From Selenomonadaceae bacterium (GTDB taxonomy: Bacteria; Bacillota; Negativicutes; Selenomonadales; Selenomonadaceae): a DNA stretch of 12,240 nucleotides. Positions 7,028 to 12,240 of this stretch are shown in pieces; position 1 is the stretch's first letter, and every line of letters begins with the position of its first letter. The stretch lies in contig JAEEGN010000047.1 of NCBI GenBank assembly GCA_016280345.1, positions 1-12,240 on the forward strand. Reading direction: 5' to 3'. The notes under the pieces were generated by a model. That model saw only the letters and a list, made by a program, of their open reading frames with translations. It was not told the DNA's origin and did no database searches. The position numbers and the translations under genes are program-made.

Positions 7028-8749
7028 ATGCGAGTTTCCTCTTTTTTGTCAAAAGCGCTCACGTTGGCTGCGGGCGACTCACTGGATATGGCGACCCCCT
7101 ACGGGTTGTCAGCGGACGCGCTGGCGGCAGCACTGTCGCTGGATATGGGATTTCCACGATGGCTGCGCCAGCTTGCCAGCGGAACGCCGGGAATCATTCG
7201 TTCCGACGAGAAGCCGGTGGAAGTCGAGACGCCGAGCGGCTGGCTACGGGGTGCCCGGCAGCAAGATTTGCTGATTTTTCGCGGCATCCGCTATGCCCTG
7301 CCGCCCTCTGGCAATCGCCGCTTCGCTCCGCCGGAACCGGTTCCGCCCTGGACGGGCGTTCGGGACGCCACTGTTTTTGGCCCCGTCGTCTCCCAACCGG
7401 GCTCAGGGGAAGTGGAAGACGGCCTGTCGCTCAACATCTGGACGCCGATAATCAGTGCCAAGGAAAAGCTGCCGGTATTTGTCTTCGTTCATGGCGGCGC
7501 GTTCCTCTTTGGCAGCGGCTCTCTGCAGCTATATGAAGGATCGGAACTGGCCCGGACCGGTATCGTCGTCGTCACGCTGAACTACCGGCTGAATACGCCA
7601 GGGTTCCTTCCTACCCGAACAACCTACGAGCAGTACGGAACAACCGGGAACTGGGGCCTGCTCGATGTTCTCTGCGCCCTCGAGTGGGTGCGGGACAATA
7701 TCACAGCCTTCGGCGGCGACCCGGGACATGTCACCCTTGGAGGACAGTCTGCCGGCGCCTTCGCGGTCAGCGCTCTGATTTCCTCGCCGCGTGCCGTCGG
7801 GCTCTTCCAGCAAGCCATCCTGCAGAGCGGCGGTCTGGGCTCCCTCCCCGTCGTCGCGCCGCAGACCGGTGGCCCTCTGGAGCGCAACATCCGACTTGCG
7901 CAGGAAGCGATGGCTGCCGGCGGCATTGAGGATTCACCGGAAGGGTTAGCTCGTCTGCGCGCCCTTTCGGTTGAGGAGTTACTCGCCTTCCAGCCCGCCG
8001 TCGCTGACATCCTGCCTCCCCAGGCAACGAACTTTTGGCCAGTAGCGGATGGTAGCGTCATCCCCTTCCGCTTTCGTCAATCCTTGCAACTGGGCCGGAT
8101 GAACCGGGTGCGACTCCTCTTCGGCTCCACCACCGACGAGGTCAGCTTCTTCCTGCCGCCGGAACTGCCGGAAACGCAGTACCGCCAGCTCGCCCGCGTC
8201 GTCTTCGGGGCACGGGCGGACGCTGTCCTGGACCGCTATCCGATAAACCGCACCTGTAAAGCGCGAACCCGCTGCGCTGACCTTGCCAATGCCGCCGGTC
8301 TCCGGGCGGGAATGTTCCCCTACGCCGACGCATTGACAGCGGCAGGGATGCCGGTCTATGCCTACCGCTTCAATGCCGTGGATCCCCTGCTCCGCCATTC
8401 CAGCGTCGGCGTCCCCCACGCCTCGGATCTCAAATTCGTCTTCCACGGTTATATGGATGAGATTGGCCGCTCATCCGAGGCCCTTGCGGCCGCCAGTTTT
8501 GTCCGCGACGCCTGGGCCAACTTTGTCAAAACCGGTGACCCAAACCGCGGAACCTCTCTCCCCGCCCGTTGGGAGCCTTATACGGACGACGTCCGGCAGG
8601 AAATGAGAATCGGACCGGACGCAGCGATGGAGCCCATCTACCAGGAAGATATCATTCGCTTTGCCAACGACCTGTTCCGGGAAATGGAGGCGGACGAGAC
8701 CGCACCGGGGGAAACCGCCGAAACTCATGAAACTTTAATCTTCCACTAA
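7028..8749 (+). CDS. Type B carboxylesterase (alpha/beta-hydrolase, PnbA/cholinesterase family)
   Basis: This 573-residue serine esterase belongs to the carboxylesterase type B family, which hydrolyses carboxylic esters. The true substrate cannot be told from sequence. The catalytic triad is visible: S241 in GGQSAGAF, E371 in FGSTTDEVSFF, and H464 in GVPHASDLKFVF. The oxyanion-hole region is FVHGGAFLFGSGS, followed by VVVTLNYRLNTPGFL. The usual family start (VETPSGWLRGARQQDLLIFRGIRYA) begins only about residue 66. The first ~65 residues are an extension with two SLDM repeats and no signal peptide, although the AGGAAGGG Shine-Dalgarno at 7014-7021 supports this start. The protein is therefore predicted cytoplasmic, unlike many family members. 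The sequence shows no frameshift or stop. Its neighbours do not suggest a pathway. No clear promoter is seen between the preceding terminator and the start. Confidence 0.92.
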   Translation: MRVSSFLSKALTLAAGDSLDMATPYGLSADALAAALSLDMGFPRWLRQLASGTPGIIRSDEKPVEVETPSGWLRGARQQDLLIFRGIRYALPPSGNRRFAPPEPVPPWTGVRDATVFGPVVSQPGSGEVEDGLSLNIWTPIISAKEKLPVFVFVHGGAFLFGSGSLQLYEGSELARTGIVVVTLNYRLNTPGFLPTRTTYEQYGTTGNWGLLDVLCALEWVRDNITAFGGDPGHVTLGGQSAGAFAVSALISSPRAVGLFQQAILQSGGLGSLPVVAPQTGGPLERNIRLAQEAMAAGGIEDSPEGLARLRALSVEELLAFQPAVADILPPQATNFWPVADGSVIPFRFRQSLQLGRMNRVRLLFGSTTDEVSFFLPPELPETQYRQLARVVFGARADAVLDRYPINRTCKARTRCADLANAAGLRAGMFPYADALTAAGMPVYAYRFNAVDPLLRHSSVGVPHASDLKFVFHGYMDEIGRSSEALAAASFVRDAWANFVKTGDPNRGTSLPARWEPYTDDVRQEMRIGPDAAMEPIYQEDIIRFANDLFREMEADETAPGETAETHETLIFH

Positions 8750-8803
8750 ACCCATTCCAAGCCTTCCTCTGTATGATAGTATCTGAGGAAGGGAGTGGTT
8801 TGC

Positions 8804-9142
8804 ATGACGATCAAGAACCTGACGGCACTGATAATAGGCGGTCTTTTCGCATTTCACATAACCGGTGGCGTCCTTCCGAGCTTCACGGCAGCCGCTGCTG
8901 CAGTTCCAGACGTCCGGGAGAGTTTCCAGCCCAATGAGGAATTCAACCATGCCATCCGGCTGGAACACGACCGCCACGAACAGCGGGTCGACGAAATCCG
9001 GGAAGCCCACCGCTTTGACGCCGGAATGGAAGAATTGGACCAGGAACTGGGTCAGGAACGGGAGTTCCACGAGCGGAACCTCAGGGAAATCAACGAAAGA
9101 TTTCACGCCCACGGCGCACACCTCGCTCAATACCCGCTTTGA
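8804..9142 (+). CDS. Small exported, histidine-rich charged protein
   Basis: This 112-residue protein is not one I recognise. Its N-terminus has a lysine followed by a hydrophobic stretch (MTIKNLTALIIGGLFAFHI...) and an alanine-rich region ending near residues 34-37, which looks like a signal peptide cleaved around TAAAAA-VPDV. The mature part of about 75 residues is almost entirely charged and should be helical. It contains eight histidines and many Glu/Arg pairs (for example EHDRHEQRVDEIREAHRFD). This resembles the layout of small periplasmic helical chaperones or metal-binding proteins such as CpxP/Spy, but I see no LTxxQ motif and do not claim membership. The ATG at 8804 follows GAGGAAGGGAG at a fairly long distance. 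A GTG at 8795 lies within that Shine-Dalgarno region and is less likely. It is closed by a strong terminator. Confidence 0.75.
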   Translation: MTIKNLTALIIGGLFAFHITGGVLPSFTAAAAAVPDVRESFQPNEEFNHAIRLEHDRHEQRVDEIREAHRFDAGMEELDQELGQEREFHERNLREINERFHAHGAHLAQYPL

Positions 9143-9157
9143 ACATAAAAACCGGAC

Positions 9158-9195
9158 GCCCCGGAGGCCACATTGACGGCTTCCGGGGCATTTTA
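9158..9195 (+). terminator. Intrinsic terminator after the small exported protein
   Basis: A 12-base-pair stem pairs GCCCCGGAGGCC (9158-9169) with GGCTTCCGGGGC (9178-9189), with one G-U pair and an 8-base loop, followed by ATTTTA. The T run is short, but the stem is very stable and correctly placed just after a stop codon. Confidence 0.85.
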
Positions 9196-9269
9196 TCCGT
9201 TCAAAAAAAGATTGCCCTTACACTACCGGAAAGAAGCGGATTGGACCTTTCTTTGGCCCGTCTGTTCCC

Positions 9270-9298
9270 TTGCGGCAACGTGCTTTTATGAGTATAAT
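9270..9298 (+). promoter_or_regulatory. Predicted sigma-70-type promoter for the thioesterase-dacA unit
   Basis: A perfect TATAAT (9293-9298) lies 17 bases after TTGCGG (9270-9275), which matches the first three, most important bases of the -35 consensus. Transcription would start near 9304-9306, giving a leader of about 100 bases before the thioesterase ATG. The 75 bases between the previous terminator and this promoter show nothing else. Confidence 0.65.
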
Positions 9299-9304
9299 AG
9301 AGAT

Positions 9305-9405
9305 GACAGAAACGCGGCGGCCACCCCGAAAGGCCCGGCAAACCGGCTGGATAGCAGCCGGGGCGGGCTTTTTTCGTGCCGCGGGTGAAGGAGCGACAGG
9401 AACGC
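9305..9405 (+). promoter_or_regulatory. Structured leader RNA, candidate attenuator or riboswitch-like element
   Basis: This transcribed but non-coding leader is very G+C rich and folds in more than one way. Its 3' half is a terminator hairpin (see the separate entry). CGCGGC at 9313-9318 is perfectly complementary to GCCGCG at 9378-9383 and would enclose that hairpin, next to the ribosome binding site. CCCCG at 9324-9328 can pair with CGGGG at 9359-9363, which would break the terminator stem. I could not match it to a known riboswitch class by eye. It may equally be a short stand-alone RNA ending at 9374. The regulatory role is inference. Confidence 0.45.
9333..9374 (+). terminator. Terminator hairpin inside the thioesterase leader
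   Basis: CCGGCTG (9343-9349) pairs with CAGCCGG (9355-9361) around a GATAG loop. Below an internal loop (GCAAA opposite GG), GCCCG (9333-9337) pairs with CGGGC (9364-9368). Six T bases follow directly (9369-9374). This is a textbook intrinsic terminator, but it lies between a promoter and the ATG at 9406 rather than after a gene. Confidence 0.8.
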
Positions 9406-9891
9406 ATGGAAATGCAGGATGACCCGCGTCTGACCGCGACGGCGCGCTACCATATCGGGCAATTCTACGAGGAGAATCCCTTCCTGGCCCTCCTGGGCAT
9501 CAGGGTGACTTCCTTCGCCTGGGGACGGGTACGACTCGATGTTGATATCACCCACCCGCTCACGAATGTGTACGGCATCGTCCACGGCGGCGTTACGGTG
9601 ACGCTGGCGGATACCGCCATGGGAGGCGCCTGTCTCGCATGCAACAAGCAGGTGGTAACGCTGGAGATGGGCATGAACTTCATTAAACCGGTCTCCGAGG
9701 GCGGCCATGCTTACGCCGTCGGCGAGGTCGTCCACAATGGCTCGCATACCATGGTCTGCGAAGCCCAGGTCTTTGACGGTGACGACGAGCTCTGTCTAAA
9801 ATCCCAGGCGACTTTTTTCGTGCTACGGGAATTCGCCGATGAAAACCAGGATAAAAAGAACGCGACGAAAACCAAGGGGGAATCCGCTTGA
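9406..9891 (+). CDS. PaaI-type hotdog-fold thioesterase
   Basis: This 161-residue protein belongs to the PaaI/YbgC-like hotdog thioesterases, which hydrolyse acyl- or aryl-CoA esters in the cytoplasm. The family signature is clear: NVYGIVHGGVTVTLADTAMG, with H60 in the HGG motif and the likely catalytic aspartate D69 in LADTAMG. Typical later strands follow (VTLEMGMNFIKPV and CEAQVFDGDDELCLKSQATFFVL). The C-terminal tail of about 20 residues is lysine- and asparagine-rich and probably disordered. I use ATG 9406, with GAAGGAG and an AGGA just upstream. The frame is open back to a GTG at 9376, but that start would begin immediately after the T tract of the terminator. The substrate is unknown. 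The stop overlaps the dacA start, so the two are translationally linked. Confidence 0.9.
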   Translation: MEMQDDPRLTATARYHIGQFYEENPFLALLGIRVTSFAWGRVRLDVDITHPLTNVYGIVHGGVTVTLADTAMGGACLACNKQVVTLEMGMNFIKPVSEGGHAYAVGEVVHNGSHTMVCEAQVFDGDDELCLKSQATFFVLREFADENQDKKNATKTKGESA

Positions 9892-11024
9892 ATTGGCTAC
9901 GAATCGCCTTGATGGCGCTTTTCTGCTGGTTGCCGGCTCTGACGCTGGCGGCGCCACCGACGCTCACTTCGGAGACGGCCATCCTCATCGAGGCGGCCAG
10001 CGGCCGGGTACTCTATGAGAAAGATGCGGATCGGCTCATGTATCCGGCCAGCATGACGAAAATCATGACCTGCCTCTTGGCGTTGGAAAATGCCCGCTTG
10101 CAGGATACCGTCACCATCAGCCCAACAGCGGCATCTACGGAATACGCTTATCTGGAGGCCGGTCAACGACTCACAATGGAGGAGCTCCTGACGGAAATGA
10201 TGATGGAATCGGACAACGGTGCCTCCGTTGCCGTCGCCGAGCACCTCTCTTCTTCAGTTGGATCCTTCGCCCAGCGCATGACGGAACGGGCCGCCGGTCT
10301 TGGCGCTGAAAAGACGCGCTTCGCCAATCCCAACGGTCTGCCTGACGACCACCATGTTTCCACGGCCCGGGACATGATGAAGATTGCCCGCTTCGCATGG
10401 AATCTGCCGACCTTCCGACGCATCGTGGGAACAACGCGCCATACGGTGCAGTTTCTCGGCAGCAACGGAACGCCTTGGGAAGCCAAGAACACAAATCGCC
10501 TGCTGGACTCCTATCCTGGCATGTGCGGTATCAAGACCGGCTGGACGGACAACGCCGGCGGTTGCCTCGCCGGAGCGGCAGAACGAAACGGCATCACCCT
10601 CATCAGTGTCGTGATGAACGCCCCCGACAGCCAGGCTCGGTTTACCGATACCGCCGCCCTTATGGACTTCGGTTTCACTCTGGTACGACTGGTCAAGGGC
10701 CCGGCAAAGGAACAACTCCAACGCACCGTCTGGGTGCATGACGGAACGACTTTTGAGGTTACGGCCCATCCCCGAGCCGATTTACGCTATACCTTGTTCG
10801 ATGGCGAATCGGAGCAGCGTTGCTCCTATTACTTCGATATGCCCCGCTTCATCCATGCCCCAGTAAAGCGGGGGGACAAGTTGGGGGATTTGATCCTCAC
10901 ATACAATGGAAAAGAAGTCGGCCGCATTGATATGATTGCGGACAACTCCATGGGCACAGGCTTCAGTCCTATTGCCCTGCTGCTGGGCATCTATGACTCT
11001 ATCCTGGGGCCGCTCCTGGGATAA
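9888..11024 (+). CDS. dacA: D-alanyl-D-alanine carboxypeptidase, DacA/PBP5 type
   Basis: This low-molecular-mass penicillin-binding protein (378 residues) trims the terminal D-alanine from peptidoglycan pentapeptides outside the cytoplasmic membrane. The TTG start overlaps the thioesterase stop (TTGA) and is preceded by AAGGGGGAA. The N-terminus MNWLRIALMALFCWLPALTLAA is a signal peptide. The three active-site motifs of the peptidase S11 family are S55-M-T-K58, S108-D-N110 and K216-T-G. A C-terminal PBP5-type beta domain follows from about residue 270. The protein ends in an apolar segment (SPIALLLGIYDSILGPLLG), probably the amphipathic membrane anchor. The gene is intact. The symbol follows the family; dacF or dacB would be equally fair for some relatives. 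Confidence 0.94.
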   Translation: MNWLRIALMALFCWLPALTLAAPPTLTSETAILIEAASGRVLYEKDADRLMYPASMTKIMTCLLALENARLQDTVTISPTAASTEYAYLEAGQRLTMEELLTEMMMESDNGASVAVAEHLSSSVGSFAQRMTERAAGLGAEKTRFANPNGLPDDHHVSTARDMMKIARFAWNLPTFRRIVGTTRHTVQFLGSNGTPWEAKNTNRLLDSYPGMCGIKTGWTDNAGGCLAGAAERNGITLISVVMNAPDSQARFTDTAALMDFGFTLVRLVKGPAKEQLQRTVWVHDGTTFEVTAHPRADLRYTLFDGESEQRCSYYFDMPRFIHAPVKRGDKLGDLILTYNGKEVGRIDMIADNSMGTGFSPIALLLGIYDSILGPLLG

Positions 11025-11036
11025 CGCAAAAACTGG

Positions 11037-11065
11037 TTGCAAACCGTCCCCAAAAGGGCTATCAT
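11037..11065 (+). promoter_or_regulatory. Predicted sigma-70-type promoter for ilvE
   Basis: TTGCAA (11037-11042) and TATCAT (11060-11065) are separated by exactly 17 bases and match the consensus at four and five positions. The leader of about 50 bases before the ATG is too short for a T-box or leader-peptide attenuator. It contains only a small GCGC...GCGC hairpin near 11072-11084. I see no terminator between dacA and this promoter. Confidence 0.6.
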
Positions 11066-11119
11066 TATATACGCGCCCTATGCGCAACTGTATAGAAAAG
11101 CATCGTTGGAGGGATTTAC

Positions 11120-12145
11120 ATGAGCAAGAAGGACATTGACTGGGGAAATATCGGTTTTGAGTACGTGGTGACGGACAAGCGCTACGTTTCCAATTACAAG
11201 AACGGCGCCTGGGATGCGGGCGGCCTGACCTCGGACGACAAGATCACCATCAGCGAGGACGCCGGCGTCCTTCAGTATTCCCACTACTGCTTCGAGGGCC
11301 TCCAAACCTAGACCACGAAAGATACCCATATCGTCTGCTTCCGTCCGGACCTCAATGCCCAACGTATGTATGACTCGGCAAAGCGTCTGGAAATGCCACC
11401 CTTCCCGGTGGACCGCTTCATCGACGCCGTCCATCAGGTAGTCGCGGCCAATGCCGATTGGGTGCCGCCTTATGGCAGCGGCGCCACTCTCTACATCCGG
11501 CCCTATATGTTCGCCTCCAGCCCGGTCATTGGCGTTAAGCCGGCGGATGAGTACCAGTTCCGTATCTTCGTAACACCGGTTGGCCCCTACTTCAAGGGCG
11601 GCGCCAAACCCATCGTCGTCAAAATCAGCGACTTCGACCGGGCGGCACCTCGCGGCACCGGCCACATCAAGGCGGGCCTCAACTACGCCATGAGCCTGCA
11701 CGCCATCGTCACTGCCCACGCAGAAGGCTTCGCCGAGAATATCTACCTCGACCCTGCTACCCGCACGAAGATTGAAGAGACCGGCGGCGCCAACATCATC
11801 TTCGTTGATAAGGATGGCAATCTCATCGTACCGAAGTCCGACAGCATCCTGCCCTCCATCACCCGCCGCTCTATCGTCTATGTGGCCGAAAAATATCTGG
11901 GCCTCAAGGTTACGGAGCGGGAGGTCCTTCTCTCGGAGGTGCCTGACTTCAAGGAGTGCGGTCTCTGTGGTACCGCCGCCGTCATCTCCCCGGTGGGCAA
12001 GATCAACGACCATGGCAAAGAAATTGCCTTCTCCAGCGGCATGGAGAAGATGGGCCCCGTCATCCAGAAACTCTACGACACCCTCACCGGCATCCAGATG
12101 GGCAGCATTGAAGCGCCGGCAGGCTGGATCCATAAAGTTGAATGA
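11120..12145 (+). pseudogene. ilvE: Branched-chain amino-acid aminotransferase, interrupted by one in-frame TAG
   Basis: This gene encodes a PLP-dependent fold-type IV aminotransferase, which interconverts branched-chain amino acids and their 2-oxo acids using 2-oxoglutarate. The full frame would be 341 residues, normal for the longer (mammal-like) BCAT class. Codon 64 (11309-11311) is TAG, just after HYCFEGLQT and before TTKDTHIVCFRPDLNAQRM. The family usually has tyrosine there (FEGLKAY...), and one base change from TAC or TAT explains it. Everything downstream is in frame and conserved: YIRPYMFASSPVIGV, GTGHIKAGLNYAMSL with the PLP lysine at K184, EETGGANIIFVD, and LCGTAAVISPVG. A GGAGGG Shine-Dalgarno, a promoter and a terminator are all present. 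An ORF restarting at ATG 11366 lacks the first 82 residues and a good ribosome site. It is therefore a fresh nonsense mutation, a sequence error, or a readthrough gene. Confidence 0.88.
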
Positions 12146-12148
12146 CAC

Positions 12149-12189
12149 AAAAAGACGGCCGCGTCCTTGTGGCGTTTGGTCGTCTTTTT
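12149..12189 (+). terminator. Intrinsic terminator after ilvE
   Basis: AAAAAGACGGCC (12149-12160) pairs with GGTCGTCTTTTT (12178-12189) over 12 pairs with one G-U. The A and T tracts are symmetric, so it could act on both strands. The last 50 bases of the window (12190-12240) show no further feature. Confidence 0.88.
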
Positions 12190-12240
12190 CATTTCCTTGT
12201 CTCCAATGCGGAAAAGGCAATTTTTCCCGGATTCCCGGCA

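Noticed and set aside
9173..9388. A 71-codon plus-strand frame between the small exported protein and the thioesterase
   Set aside because: It starts inside a terminator stem, runs through a promoter and a second terminator, and has no ribosome site or recognisable protein pattern.
11078..12220. A 380-codon open frame on the minus strand opposite ilvE
   Set aside because: It lies exactly antisense to a gene with clear aminotransferase motifs, promoter and terminator. Its translation has no recognisable family pattern. Long antisense frames are common in G+C-rich genes.

Overview
The window is a gene-dense stretch of bacterial chromosome, G+C-rich by eye, with every supported gene on the + strand. 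It reads like an anaerobic member of the Bacillota. The late cobalamin genes, a PduX-type threonine kinase, an exported penicillin-binding protein and the frequent 4-base gene overlaps would fit a Negativicute (Selenomonas/Megasphaera relatives). That placement is inference only; there is no rRNA or other decisive marker here.

Region 1 (1-5566) is a tightly packed operon for the end of adenosylcobalamin synthesis: cobQ (5' end outside the window), cbiB, cobS, pduX, cobD and cobC. Four of the five junctions are ATGA stop/start overlaps. PduX makes L-threonine phosphate and CobD decarboxylates it to (R)-1-amino-2-propanol phosphate. CbiB joins that to the adenosylcobyric acid made by CobQ. CobS adds the lower-ligand nucleoside and CobC handles the alpha-ribazole phosphate. 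CobU and CobT are not in the window. A SPOUT tRNA methyltransferase gene (trmL) follows 19 bases after cobC from a TTG start.

Region 2 (5567-7000) has its own promoter, then murB (peptidoglycan precursor synthesis, GTG start), then a 56-residue cysteine-rich protein carrying one complete ferredoxin-type 4Fe-4S motif, closed by a strong intrinsic terminator.

Region 3 (7001-9195) holds a type B carboxylesterase with an unusual N-terminal extension, and a small exported, histidine-rich, highly charged protein followed by a terminator.

Region 4 (9196-11024) begins with a promoter and a structured leader that ends in a terminator hairpin upstream of a PaaI-type thioesterase gene. That gene overlaps dacA (D-Ala-D-Ala carboxypeptidase, TTG start). 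The leader looks like a transcription attenuator or an uncharacterised regulatory RNA.

Region 5 (11025-12240) holds a promoter, a branched-chain amino-acid aminotransferase gene (ilvE) and a terminator. ilvE is intact except for one in-frame TAG at codon 64, where the family normally has tyrosine. This amber codon, the leader RNA and the mini-ferredoxin are the most interesting points. I see no CRISPR array, tRNA, insertion sequence or phage gene.
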